The translations under genes and the position numbers were made by a program. A stretch of DNA of 64,000 nt from JBHJHP01 sp042219855 (lineage in GTDB: Bacteria > Bacteroidota > Bacteroidia > Bacteroidales > UBA5342), in contig NZ_JBHJHP010000011.1 in NCBI RefSeq assembly GCF_042219855.1, forward strand, positions 1 through 64,000, read 5' to 3'. Shown piece by piece: positions 26,042 to 35,243 of this stretch. The notes under the pieces are model-generated. The model did not search any database, was not told the DNA's origin, and worked only from the letters and a program-made list of their open reading frames with translations. Positions within the stretch are counted from its first letter, which is position 1, and every line of letters begins with the position of its first letter.

Positions 26042-27574
26042 TTATTTGCTTAGCTGAATAAGCACAACAGATTTTGAAGGTAAAGAGATATTCATTACAC
26101 CATTTTTGGGTTTTTTCACTTTCCATTCTTTAAGTGTTACTTCCTCTGCTTTACCAAAGTTGTTATATGCGGCCATTTTTTCGCCGGTTACAATTTGTGC
26201 GCTAACCTGGCGGTATTCGTCGGTTCCCAGGTTCAGCTCCACTGGTTCCTCCTTGTTCGGATTCAGGTTACATAAGGTAACTGAGATTACACCATCCTTA
26301 ACTGAAGCTGATGAGCTGACAGCAGGTATGGATTCTCCTTCCAGTTCATAATTTTCGCATGTTAACCTGGCAGGTATCAGCATGGCATCCTGGTGCACCT
26401 TATACATTTTGAAAACATAGTAGGTTGGTGTGAGTACCATTTCATCGCCCTGAGTAAGAATAACGGCCTGCAACACGTTTACAACCTGTGCAATATTTGC
26501 CATTTTTACCCGGTCGGCGTTGTTATTGAAAATATTGAGGTTGATCCCGGCAATCAGCGCATCACGCAATGTATTCTGCTGATACAGAAATCCGGGATTA
26601 GTGCCGGGTTCCACATCATACCATGAACCCCATTCATCCACCATTAGTCCAACACGTCCTCTGGGATCATACTTATCCATAATGGCGCCATGTCTGTCTA
26701 TCAGGTCCTGCATCTGAAGGGTTTTGCTTAATGTGGTAAACCACTCTTTTTCATTAAAATCAGTGGCACTTCCTTTATGTCTCCAGTTGTAAGGAAGGGT
26801 GTAATAATGGAGTGAAATTCCCTGCATCAGGTTCTGTTTGTTGCGTGTTCTTTCCATCACTGTTTCTGTCCAGTTGTAATCGAAAGAGTTGGCTCCACAG
26901 GCAATTTTAAATGGCGCCCCTTTAGAATAGGAGGCATAGCGTCTGAACAGATCCGCATAATACTCCGGGCGCATATCACCACCACAGCCCCAGCTTTCGT
27001 TGCCGATGCCCCAGTATTTCACATCCCATGCTTTTTCACGACCGTTCTTTTTACGCAGGTCTGTCATCGGACTGATATTGTCTGATGTTACGTACTCCAC
27101 CCATTCTGCAGCTTCCTGAACCGTTCCGGATCCTACATTTAAACTGATGTAAGGTTCTGTGCCAAGCAGTTCGCACAGGTTAAGAAATTCATGCGTACCA
27201 AAGCTGTTGTCTTCGGTTACTCCACCCCAGAACACATTTACAATGGATGGTCTGTCTTCTTTAGGTCCAATACCATCTTTCCAGTGATAGGTATCTGCAA
27301 AACAACCTCCGGGCCAGCGAAGAACCGGAATCTGCATATCTTTCAGGGCATCCACCACATCCATGCGGTAACCGTTAATGTTCGGAATACCAGACGTGTC
27401 GACCACATAAATACCGCCATAAATACAGCGGCCCAGATGTTCTGCAAAGTGACCGTAAATCTCTTTGTTAATCTTTGTCGCGGCACTGTCAGGTTGCAGG
27501 ACAAGGCTGTTCTGCGCCTGCCCGGCAAATAGTGCCATACATATTACTCCCAATAATAAAAAAGCTTTTTTCAT
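26042..27574 (-). CDS. GH51 alpha-L-arabinofuranosidase
   Basis: A 510-residue enzyme with a signal peptide (1-20, ending GQAQ) and the GH51 (beta/alpha)8 barrel plus C-terminal beta-sandwich. The acid/base is Glu193 in GIGNES and the nucleophile is Glu314 in VDEWGSW. RWPGGCFAD (86-94) and FGTHEF (125-130) are typical family segments. It releases terminal arabinofuranose from arabinan or arabinoxylan with retention, and would complete arabinan degradation begun by the GH43 enzymes. The signal peptide puts it in the periplasm. The upstream 381 bp should contain its promoter. Confidence 0.95.
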   Translation of the reverse strand: MKKAFLLLGVICMALFAGQAQNSLVLQPDSAATKINKEIYGHFAEHLGRCIYGGIYVVDTSGIPNINGYRMDVVDALKDMQIPVLRWPGGCFADTYHWKDGIGPKEDRPSIVNVFWGGVTEDNSFGTHEFLNLCELLGTEPYISLNVGSGTVQEAAEWVEYVTSDNISPMTDLRKKNGREKAWDVKYWGIGNESWGCGGDMRPEYYADLFRRYASYSKGAPFKIACGANSFDYNWTETVMERTRNKQNLMQGISLHYYTLPYNWRHKGSATDFNEKEWFTTLSKTLQMQDLIDRHGAIMDKYDPRGRVGLMVDEWGSWYDVEPGTNPGFLYQQNTLRDALIAGINLNIFNNNADRVKMANIAQVVNVLQAVILTQGDEMVLTPTYYVFKMYKVHQDAMLIPARLTCENYELEGESIPAVSSSASVKDGVISVTLCNLNPNKEEPVELNLGTDEYRQVSAQIVTGEKMAAYNNFGKAEEVTLKEWKVKKPKNGVMNISLPSKSVVLIQLSK

Positions 27575-27892
27575 TCTGATTACGTTAATTAAGTTTGAAA
27601 TTATTTGTTGTCATCAATTTTAGCTTTGTAAATATACGGCTCTCTGTTAAATTTTCCCAACGAAGAATGATCAACTATACCTGAAAAAGTTCAGTTAATA
27701 TCTTCCTGTCCTTCATTCTTTTAGTCCGGTCATTATCCGGCAGATTATTCTATTGCTTGTCAGAACCGGATTTCTTCTGGTTTGTGCTAACATACATGAT
27801 TAAAGTATCATACACCGCCTGTACTGTTAGACAAGTAGTCATGCCTCTTCATTCCAATATCTGTAAATTTAAGATGTATTGAACGGCTTCCA
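27575..27892. other. Intergenic region between divergent GH51 and regulator genes
   Basis: This AT-rich gap must hold the GH51 promoter on the minus strand. I see no convincing hairpin, repeat or open reading frame in it. The promoter of the plus-strand regulator lies at its right end. Confidence 0.5.
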
Positions 27893-27921
27893 TTGCCGCT
27901 ATCTGAAAAGCACTACCTTTG
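27893..27921 (+). promoter_or_regulatory. Bacteroidota-type promoter of the cupin regulator
   Basis: TTG (27893-27895) as the -33 element, an 18-bp spacer, and TACCTTTG (27914-27921), a full match to TAnnTTTG. Transcription would start near 27927, giving a leader of about 30 bases before the ATG at 27956. Confidence 0.6.
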
Positions 27922-27955
27922 TTTATAAAATCAGTATAACCAAAAAATAAAAAAT

Positions 27956-28510
27956 ATGAATCAGCAAATTCGCGATATAGCTGAAAGATTGCGCGGATTA
28001 AGGGAATTGTTTGATATATCTGTTGCAGATATGGCGGCAACCTGTCATGTCTCTGAGCAGGTATATCTGGAATATGAAGGTGGGGAATGCGATATCCCGA
28101 TCGGTGCGCTTCAAAGCATATCCAAAAAACACAACTTTGAACTGTCAGCTTTGTTATTCGGAAATGAACCGAATATGAAATCTTTTTTTCTGACCCGTGC
28201 AGGGAAGGGAGACACCGTGGAACGTACACGGGCTTATAATTACCAGTCGCTGGCATCACGCTTTACAGGAAGAAAGGCTGATCCGTTTATTGTTACAGTA
28301 GAGCCGGAGACAGGGGAGAAGGCTATGAATCTTAACAGCCATAACGGACAGGAGTTCAACTATGTACTGGAAGGTAAAATGCTGTTGAGTGTAGGAGGAC
28401 ACGAGTTAACGCTGAATAAAGGGGACAGCCTCTATTTTGACGCTACGCTTCCTCATGGCATGAAAGCCATGGAAGGCAGGACTGTCCGCTTTCTTGCAGT
28501 GATTATATAA
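27956..28510 (+). CDS. XRE-family regulator with cupin domain
   Basis: A 184-residue protein with an N-terminal HTH of XRE type (about residues 5-60; LRGLRELFDISVADMAATC, then VYLEYEGG) and a C-terminal cupin barrel (about 110-180) with NGQEFNYVLEGK and LPHGMKAM. Such regulators often sense a small carboxylate or a metal through the cupin. It starts a two-gene unit with the acyl-CoA synthetase 26 bp downstream, so the ligand may be a substrate or product of that enzyme. The pairing recurs in Bacteroidota to my knowledge. Confidence 0.85.
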   Translation: MNQQIRDIAERLRGLRELFDISVADMAATCHVSEQVYLEYEGGECDIPIGALQSISKKHNFELSALLFGNEPNMKSFFLTRAGKGDTVERTRAYNYQSLASRFTGRKADPFIVTVEPETGEKAMNLNSHNGQEFNYVLEGKMLLSVGGHELTLNKGDSLYFDATLPHGMKAMEGRTVRFLAVII

Positions 28511-28536
28511 CGAATTCTGAACGAAACATAAGCTCC

Positions 28537-30192
28537 ATGATTGATAAATATTTAAAACAGACAACCTTTAAAGACTTAGAAGATTTTACAAGCAACTATG
28601 AATTGATTATTCCCGGAGATTTCAACTTTGCATATGATGTAGTGGACGGATGGGCAAAGACCAATCCTGATAAAAGGGCATTGCTGTGGACCAACGATAA
28701 GGGGGAAAGCCGGACATTTACCTTTGGTGAATTAAAGGATATTACCGATAGAACAGCAGGTTTTCTTTCATCACTTGGTATTGGCAAAGGAGATATGGTG
28801 ATGGCCATCCTGAAGCGCCGTGCAGAATTCTGGTTTACCATCATTGCACTGCACAAAATAGGGGCTGTTATTATTCCTGCCACGCATTTGCTGACGAAGA
28901 AGGATATTATTTACCGTGCGAATGCGGCAACCATAAAGGCTGTTATATGCGACGGTGATGAACTTATTACAGATCATGTGAACGAGGCCCTGCCGGAATC
29001 ACCATCTGTGCAACAACGGATTTCAATCGGACCGGTAATTCCTGAAGGCTGGGAGGACTTTCACAAAGGCATTGAGAATGCACAACCCTTTCAGCGACCT
29101 GCTGAGCCGACAAAAAATGAGGACCCGTTAATTGTGAGCTTTACCTCCGGAACTACCGGCGATCCTAAAATGGTGGTGCTCGACAGTGTTTATCCGCTGG
29201 CGCACATTGTTACTGCAAAATACTGGCAGAACCTTCATGAAAAAAGTCTGCATCTTACCATAGCTGATACAGGCTGGTTAAAGGCAGTATGGGGAAAACT
29301 ATACGGGCAGTGGCTGGTTGGTGCAACTGTTTTTGTGTATGACCACGAAAAATTTACACCATCCGATATTCTGGATGTCCTGTCAAAATACAAGGTGACA
29401 TCGCTTTGTGCACCGCCAACCATTTTCCGCTTTTTAATCCGTGAAGATATGAGCCGGTATGACCTGTCAGCACTGGAGTGGTGCACCATTGCCGGTGAAG
29501 CTCTTAATCCGGAGGTTTATAACAGGTTCAGGGAGCTTACAGGCATTAAACTGCGTGAAGGTTACGGACAAAGCGAGACAACGCTCACCGTATTTACTTC
29601 GCCATGGATAGAACCCAAACCGGGATCTATGGGGTTGCCAAATCCGCATTACGATATGGACCTCCTGACACCTGACGGGAGATCTGCTGAAGCAGGTGAA
29701 CAGGGACAGATTGTGATCCGATATGATAAAAATTATCCGGCAGGATTATTTAAAGGATATTATCGAAACACCAGGCTTACGGATGAGGCCATGTCGGAGG
29801 GTATTTATTATACCGGTGATCTGGCCTGGAAGGATGAAGATGGATATTTCTGGTTTGTAGGCCGGGCAGATGATGTCATCAAAAGTTCAGGCTACCGCAT
29901 AGGTCCCTTTGAAGTGGAAAGTGCGCTGATGTTGCATCAGGCAGTAGTGGAATGTGCCATAACCGGTGTACCGGATGATATTCGCGGGCAGGTGGTAAAG
30001 GCAACAGTGGTGTTGGGAAAAGAATATAAGGATAAGGCAGGTGATGACCTTGTTAAGGAACTTCAGGATCATGTAAAACAGGTGACCGCACCATACAAAT
30101 ATCCCCGCATCATTGAATTTGTCGATGAACTACCCAAAACAATCAGTGGCAAGATACGCCGTGTAGAGATTAGGGAGAGGGATCACAGGTAA
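28537..30192 (+). CDS. AMP-dependent acyl-CoA synthetase
   Basis: A 551-residue ANL-superfamily ligase that activates a carboxylic acid as acyl-AMP and transfers it to CoA. It has the P-loop-like SFTSGTTGDPK, the A5 motif GYGQSET, the A7 motif YYTGDLA, the A8 hinge GRADDVIKSSGYRIGPFEVE and the catalytic Lys in TISGKIRR near the C-terminus. The layout resembles acetyl/medium-chain acyl-CoA synthetases. There is no signal peptide, so it is cytoplasmic. It is co-transcribed with the cupin regulator. The chain length of its substrate cannot be read from sequence. Confidence 0.88.
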   Translation: MIDKYLKQTTFKDLEDFTSNYELIIPGDFNFAYDVVDGWAKTNPDKRALLWTNDKGESRTFTFGELKDITDRTAGFLSSLGIGKGDMVMAILKRRAEFWFTIIALHKIGAVIIPATHLLTKKDIIYRANAATIKAVICDGDELITDHVNEALPESPSVQQRISIGPVIPEGWEDFHKGIENAQPFQRPAEPTKNEDPLIVSFTSGTTGDPKMVVLDSVYPLAHIVTAKYWQNLHEKSLHLTIADTGWLKAVWGKLYGQWLVGATVFVYDHEKFTPSDILDVLSKYKVTSLCAPPTIFRFLIREDMSRYDLSALEWCTIAGEALNPEVYNRFRELTGIKLREGYGQSETTLTVFTSPWIEPKPGSMGLPNPHYDMDLLTPDGRSAEAGEQGQIVIRYDKNYPAGLFKGYYRNTRLTDEAMSEGIYYTGDLAWKDEDGYFWFVGRADDVIKSSGYRIGPFEVESALMLHQAVVECAITGVPDDIRGQVVKATVVLGKEYKDKAGDDLVKELQDHVKQVTAPYKYPRIIEFVDELPKTISGKIRRVEIRERDHR

Positions 30193-30203
30193 AAATAAGG
30201 AAA

Positions 30204-30396
30204 AGGCTGTCCAAAAAGGCAAATAAGAATATAAGGAACGTATAAATTGATAGTAATCCTTCTATTACCCCTCCAAACCTCTCCGTCAGCTGACGGAAGG
30301 CTTTAAGTCCCCTTTAGGGGATTTAGGGGTAGTTTTTAAAAAGCTACTAACAATCCGTAAGTAAAACTTATACAGATTTTACTTTTTGGACAGCCT
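30204..30396. mobile_element. 193-bp element with perfect 15-bp terminal inverted repeats
   Basis: AGGCTGTCCAAAAAG (30204-30218) and CTTTTTGGACAGCCT (30382-30396) are perfect inverted repeats. The interior has no gene but contains another palindromic unit around 30262-30335 (ACCCCT... CGTCAGCTGACG... AGGGGATTTAGGGGT), a type of dispersed repeat common in Bacteroidota. It fills the gap between the acyl-CoA synthetase and the convergent M4 peptidase gene and may also act as a bidirectional terminator. Confidence 0.55.
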
Positions 30397-30418
30397 GTTC
30401 AATTCTGTTCTTTATATC

Positions 30419-33400
30419 CTATTCTTTTACCAGTTTATTGGTTAATACGGTATCTTCAATATCTATTTTGAGGATATAGATGCCTGATTCCAATGGGCTT
30501 ATATCAATGTTTTTACTGTTGGATGCTTCTAAAACCAACTTTCCTGATGTATCATAAATCTTCATCTGATAGCTTTTGTCGGTATTAATAAAGAGCTTGT
30601 CATTAGCCGGATTTGGATAAAATGAGATAATCTCTTGTGCTACCTTTTCCAATCCGGTGGCAACCACATTGATGTAACTTGATTTGGTCATGGTGTTTTG
30701 TCCCGCATCGTTAATACACGTAAGAGAAACCTGGTAAATACCCGGATTATTGTAGGTAATCACCGGGTTCTGTACTGCAGAAGTTGACGGCGTTCCTCCC
30801 TGGAATGACCACTGCCATGTTTCGGGGCTGTTGATGGACTGATCGATAAACCTGACCTGTAAGGGAGCCGTTCCTGTCAGATAATCTGCCGTAAAGTTAG
30901 CGACCGGAGCCAATTGCAGGCTACGCGATCCAACGGCATAATACACTGGCCATCTGGCATCATTAACCAGAATAACCGGATTTCCAACTGATGAGATTTT
31001 GTTGTCTGCCAGAGAAACCTCAGCTACCACTTCAGAATCATCGGTTGCCAGCGCTGAATAGGCAATTTTATCATCTGTTGATGAGAACGACGGATAACCG
31101 ATGGTGGCATTGTTTGCAATCACATCCAGATCGCCTGTAACCAGGTTGGCTCCCAGTACCGCATATTCTTCATTCACATTATCAAAATAATCGAAGGCAA
31201 TGATGTAAGGTGAATTTTTGGAGAAAACAGGATTGCCAATGCTGACATTTTCCGGCAAACTACCGTACATTTTTGTAATGGTTCCATCTCCGAAGGTGTT
31301 GTTCTCATTGTCCCAAACCCGGATGAAACCGATATCCCAGTAACTGATGTCGTTGCCCTCATCCGAATTGAGCTCGTTATAGGCATCGTACATTACATAT
31401 TCTCCGCTAAAATCGAATTCAATGGCATCGGCATACAATACACCACCTGCGTTTTCTCCACTGTGACTTGTGGTTGGATTATACAGGCGGTATTTGGCCC
31501 ATTGCTCTGCATTGAAGTCATAGATATAAATGGCGGTATCCACTTCGGTGGATATAGCCGCAATGCGATTGCCGTCTTTCGAAAAAGCGACATTGTCCCA
31601 GAAAGCCTCCTGTGAGAGATAACTCTCAGCAGGATTGTTCGGATCAAGACTTAAGTATTTTATATAGTCGTTTTGATCTACAAACACAGCGTCCACTCCG
31701 TTATCTGTTACACTGGCTTTCCCTTTCATATCGGTGAATGTAAGGCCGATAAAATTCGTTGCATCCACATTTGACCGGTAGAGGTAATGCGGAAAGTTAA
31801 AACTAAGGGAAGTATTATAGGTTAACAGATACTCATCTCCCTGATTGGTGTTGTAATCCTGTTCATAGTCAATCACCTCCTGTTCGTAAATCCCGACAGC
31901 ATCGAAAGCTTCACCGGCTTTTGTAACTTCGGTGGATGATTCGCCATACAGATCTTTGGCTGCCTGGATCACGGCAATCCGGAAGTCGGTAAACTGTGAT
32001 TTGCTGGTAAGATAGGTGGTCAGAGCCCTGTAGAATACCTGTTCTGCTTTTGATTTTGTTACAGCTGTGGCAAACAGGTAGTAGGCATGGTTTCCTATTC
32101 CGCTGTTGATATGAACACCTCCGTTATCCTGGTTACCAATATACATCTCTTTCAGATGAGCCGGTTGCCAGTAAGGATCATTCAGACTTGTTCCCATATT
32201 ATGCGGATCGGCCATGTTACGTAAAGCACCCGAAGGGGAGAAGGTTGTTTTGGTTATGTCTTCGCCAATCAGCCAGTCCTCGCGGTCGACCATTGAACCG
32301 AATATATCGGCATAGCTTTCATTTATTGCGCCTGACTGGCCCTGGTATTCCAGGTTGGCTGTGTTTGACACAATTCCGTGCCCCAGCTCATGTGCAGTAA
32401 CATCCAGGGCACCTGCAAGTGGTTTAAAATTTACGCCACCGTTGCCATAAAACGCCGCCTTTCCGTTCCAGAAGGCATTCTCCATGGATGAACCATCATC
32501 GTTTGCAATGTTGATAAGGGAAATGATATTGCCTCCCTGTCCGTTAATAGAGTTCCGGTTGAAGGTATTTTTATAATACAGGTAGGAGGTTGTTGCATTG
32601 TAGTGAGCCGATACAGCTGTTGGATTGTTCCAGGTATTATTGGCAGACGTTATATGAATGTAATCCAGGTTTTGAGTGGAGGTGTTCTGTCCGTTTAATG
32701 TAAGAATCTGACCTTCACCGGTTTCGTTGTTAAACATGGGTTCAGAAATATTCATCATATAATACGTCCCTTTTTCAAGGTAGGTGTTGATGGTACGCTG
32801 TACATTGTTCAGATCTGTGGCGGTAGCGGTTACCGGACCATCGGATTTTGTATTGTTATAGCTTTTTATGACGGAACCATCCCTGGCGTCAATAAAATAA
32901 ATCCACTCTTCAATAATATTCGGCCGGTATTCTACCCGGTATGCCAATCGGTTTTCATATATTATTAATCCGGGCTTAACCGGTTCATAACTGAGCAGTA
33001 TTTTATGGGATTCAGGAATTGTCCTGCAGATGGTTTTGGATGTGATATCGTTTTTTACCTTCTCCAAAGCCTCTTTTTCTGTTAAAACCGGAACCGTCCT
33101 GACATCCGGATCCACAAGGCAGATTTTACCATTGAAAAGATCCTTGTCTGTCTTGATGTGCAGAAATGATTCACCACCATAAACCTCGATTCCTTTGTAG
33201 TATTGTTGTGCCTTAATATGGGTCATCCCAAGGTTATCTGTTGTAACGCTTCTGATTATGAGTTCTTTTTCGGGATCATTCAGCCGGGTTGTTGTCTGCA
33301 CCGATTTATGGAATTCATAAAACTGCTGTTCCGGTGATTTTGCACTTTTATTTTGCATATCAGGTTTGCTGACTTCAAAAAACACAGGCAAACCTTTAGC

Positions 33401-33655
33401 TTTTATCAGGTTTTTGATCCTGTTATCCTGATTAAGTCCCGGTTGCTTTAGATTTTTGGAAACCGAAAAAGCAGAAGAGGAGGAAAAAGATGCAGATTTG
33501 GTCTGAACCGTTCCGTTTATCGTTTTATATTGCAGTTGGGTAGCTGCAGTGCCTGAGGCATTTTTGTTTACTGTTTTAAAGCTACTGTTTTGTTGTGCTG
33601 CCACTGATGCCACAACAAATAAGGAAAGCAGAATCGGGTAGAGTTTAAACGTCAT
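30419..33655 (-). CDS. Secreted M4 (thermolysin-type) metallopeptidase with PKD and T9SS domains
   Basis: A 1078-residue extracellular protease. Signal peptide (1-20), FTP/PepSY-like propeptide (about 75-270), M4 catalytic domain (about 280-600) with zinc motif HELGH (422-426) and third ligand Glu446 in NESYAD, then a beta-propeller-like stretch (about 640-900), a PKD domain (about 905-990; PVANFTADY, WQWSFQGG) and a T9SS type A sorting domain (last ~75 residues; FYPNPANDKLF). Active-site residues are intact. It is exported through T9SS and probably supplies peptides or processes surface proteins. A small lipoprotein gene lies 3 bp upstream on the same strand. Confidence 0.95.
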   Translation of the reverse strand: MTFKLYPILLSLFVVASVAAQQNSSFKTVNKNASGTAATQLQYKTINGTVQTKSASFSSSSAFSVSKNLKQPGLNQDNRIKNLIKAKGLPVFFEVSKPDMQNKSAKSPEQQFYEFHKSVQTTTRLNDPEKELIIRSVTTDNLGMTHIKAQQYYKGIEVYGGESFLHIKTDKDLFNGKICLVDPDVRTVPVLTEKEALEKVKNDITSKTICRTIPESHKILLSYEPVKPGLIIYENRLAYRVEYRPNIIEEWIYFIDARDGSVIKSYNNTKSDGPVTATATDLNNVQRTINTYLEKGTYYMMNISEPMFNNETGEGQILTLNGQNTSTQNLDYIHITSANNTWNNPTAVSAHYNATTSYLYYKNTFNRNSINGQGGNIISLINIANDDGSSMENAFWNGKAAFYGNGGVNFKPLAGALDVTAHELGHGIVSNTANLEYQGQSGAINESYADIFGSMVDREDWLIGEDITKTTFSPSGALRNMADPHNMGTSLNDPYWQPAHLKEMYIGNQDNGGVHINSGIGNHAYYLFATAVTKSKAEQVFYRALTTYLTSKSQFTDFRIAVIQAAKDLYGESSTEVTKAGEAFDAVGIYEQEVIDYEQDYNTNQGDEYLLTYNTSLSFNFPHYLYRSNVDATNFIGLTFTDMKGKASVTDNGVDAVFVDQNDYIKYLSLDPNNPAESYLSQEAFWDNVAFSKDGNRIAAISTEVDTAIYIYDFNAEQWAKYRLYNPTTSHSGENAGGVLYADAIEFDFSGEYVMYDAYNELNSDEGNDISYWDIGFIRVWDNENNTFGDGTITKMYGSLPENVSIGNPVFSKNSPYIIAFDYFDNVNEEYAVLGANLVTGDLDVIANNATIGYPSFSSTDDKIAYSALATDDSEVVAEVSLADNKISSVGNPVILVNDARWPVYYAVGSRSLQLAPVANFTADYLTGTAPLQVRFIDQSINSPETWQWSFQGGTPSTSAVQNPVITYNNPGIYQVSLTCINDAGQNTMTKSSYINVVATGLEKVAQEIISFYPNPANDKLFINTDKSYQMKIYDTSGKLVLEASNSKNIDISPLESGIYILKIDIEDTVLTNKLVKE

Positions 33656-33658
33656 GGT

Positions 33659-34066
33659 TTACTTTTTTAATGTTTTTACAAGGTTTGAATAAAAATCTGA
33701 AAGTGCAGGATCTGCTGTTTGATCAGTCCATGTTACCTTGTGCCGGTAGTCGTGTGTTGTCACCTCAATAAAATAGGTCATGTTGCCCTTTGTATCGCTG
33801 CTGATACTTTCAAAATCCATTTTTTTAAGCTGCTTTGATATCTTTTTCAGCATTTTGTAATCAATACGCTGTATATCTTCCTGCTGACTGCCGTTCATCT
33901 TATACACACTCCCATCAGCATTCAGCATGTAGGTGGTTGTTATTCCGGTGAATCCTCCACCGCTGCCAAAGGTTATTTCATCAAAGTTATCTACAGATCC
34001 TGTTTTTTTTAAGGAAGAACAGCTGACCAGAAGGATTGTAAAAACAAGTAAAAGATGGTTTTTCAT
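33659..34066 (-). CDS. Small lipoprotein of unknown function
   Basis: A 135-residue predicted lipoprotein (LLVSC, Cys 16). After the lipobox comes a strand-rich segment, FGSGGGFTGITTTYMLN, with a DGSVYK turn, then helical KMLKKISKQLKKM. I do not recognise a named family with confidence. It ends 3 bp before the M4 peptidase start and is almost certainly co-transcribed with it, so it could be a chaperone or inhibitor of that protease; this is only inferred from position. Confidence 0.7.
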   Translation of the reverse strand: MKNHLLLVFTILLVSCSSLKKTGSVDNFDEITFGSGGGFTGITTTYMLNADGSVYKMNGSQQEDIQRIDYKMLKKISKQLKKMDFESISSDTKGNMTYFIEVTTHDYRHKVTWTDQTADPALSDFYSNLVKTLKK

Positions 34067-34087
34067 AACAGTTATATTCGTTTAACA

Positions 34088-34137
34088 GAAAAAAACCGGG
34101 TTCGGAAATACAGGGGTGTGTATCCCGTACCGGTTTA
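34088..34137 (-). terminator. Intrinsic terminator after the TolQ-like gene
   Basis: On the minus strand, AACCGG...CCGGTT arms (34135-34130 with 34099-34094), helped by inner CGG/CCG and TACA/TGTA pairs, are followed by a run of seven T. It lies downstream of the minus-strand gene at 34203-34577 and upstream of the lipoprotein gene. Confidence 0.65.
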
Positions 34138-34202
34138 TAAATTCGCTTATAAAATTAAGGAAATAAAAAGAAATATACGTTAAAAAACCATTTCAAATCG
34201 AG

Positions 34203-34577
34203 CTATTCTCTGCGTATTAAATAATCAAGGACATACCAGAACAGCAGCGAAAACAGGAAAATTAAAATACCATAAATCGGTGCAATCAGAGAGACACGTA
34301 TTCCCCCAAAGAAAAGTGATTTGGAAATATCACCCACTTTGGCAATATAACTGAATGCCGTATACATTCCGATCAGCTGGGCTAAAATGCCTGTAATCAT
34401 CGCAAAAAAGCCAAGGGACCGGATATAGGATAACCTGTGAATAATCAGTTCTGAGGCTTTGCCCTTGTCTTTGGATCCGGCAAGAAAATGATAGATACCC
34501 CAAACGATAACCGCAATTAGAACCAGGGTGAGGATACTCATAAATAAAGGTCCACCTTCATAAAATAATTTTGTCAT
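34203..34577 (-). CDS. MotA/TolQ/ExbB-like small membrane protein
   Basis: A 124-residue protein with three hydrophobic helices (about 9-31, 50-73 and 92-118). The opening FYEGGPLFMSILTLVL and the SLGFFAMITGILAQLIGMYTAF core resemble the membrane part of MotA/TolQ/ExbB proton-channel subunits. It is shorter than typical ExbB/TolQ (about 200-240 residues), and no ExbD/TolR partner gene is adjacent. It may be a minimal or repurposed channel subunit. A terminator follows it, so it is monocistronic. Confidence 0.65.
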   Translation of the reverse strand: MTKLFYEGGPLFMSILTLVLIAVIVWGIYHFLAGSKDKGKASELIIHRLSYIRSLGFFAMITGILAQLIGMYTAFSYIAKVGDISKSLFFGGIRVSLIAPIYGILIFLFSLLFWYVLDYLIRRE

Positions 34578-34776
34578 AACTTTAATTTTTTAGTTCAGAT
34601 CAAAGTTAAATTGAACCATGAAAACCGGCAACGTCGTTTCCGGTCCTAAACGTGTTGTTCAGCATTCTTAGTGTGGTTTCATGCACTATCCGGAGCAAAT
34701 TCATTAAAAAATGTACTATATTTAATCCTTGTTACAGCATAACTGTTATAACAAAAGAAACATAAAATTACCGGGT

Positions 34777-35235
34777 ATGAAATTATTTGACAGGGAAAGA
34801 TTTGTTACGGAACTTCGTTCTGAATTTAACAGCATAGATGAAAAGCAACTGAATTTTCAGGTTGATCTGAGCCGGGATATTTTTATGCTAATCCAAAACA
34901 GTTTTTCAGACTCTGTTTTAACTAAAGAATTACGGTCTTCACTTGAAGATAAAATAACAGAGGTGTTTTTTTCCACACTGAGTGTTATTGACAAAGACAA
35001 TACATATCCTGATTACAGAATGAATGATGAACTGGACCGGATGAAAGTCCTTGTGGAAAAAAGGGAACGCAAAAGTGAAAATCCTGAATTCGACTCCAAA
35101 CTGCTTTATTTTGTCAAGTATCATATCGTGGAACATTTTAGTGCAGTTTACAACCTGTCTTCAGAGGGCTTTTTACTGCTTGACCTGTATGTGAAATATC
35201 ACTTTCAGGATTTACGCCGTTTCAACGTTTACTAA
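34777..35235 (+). CDS. Hypothetical protein next to a LytTR regulator
   Basis: A 152-residue soluble protein of unknown function; I start at the ATG at 34777, since the longer frame from 34729 starts with TTG and has no support. It is helical and charged (RFVTELRSEFNSI, KVLVEKRERKSEN) with no signal peptide, membrane segment or recognised motif. It lies 8 bp upstream of the membrane LytTR regulator gene and is probably co-transcribed with it, so it could take part in the same signalling path. I do not recognise the family. Confidence 0.65.
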   Translation: MKLFDRERFVTELRSEFNSIDEKQLNFQVDLSRDIFMLIQNSFSDSVLTKELRSSLEDKITEVFFSTLSVIDKDNTYPDYRMNDELDRMKVLVEKRERKSENPEFDSKLLYFVKYHIVEHFSAVYNLSSEGFLLLDLYVKYHFQDLRRFNVY

Positions 35236-35243
35236 TCCTATTA

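Noticed and set aside
28596..29649. Several minus-strand frames inside the acyl-CoA synthetase gene
   Set aside because: They are shadows of a well-supported ligase gene and show no motifs of their own.
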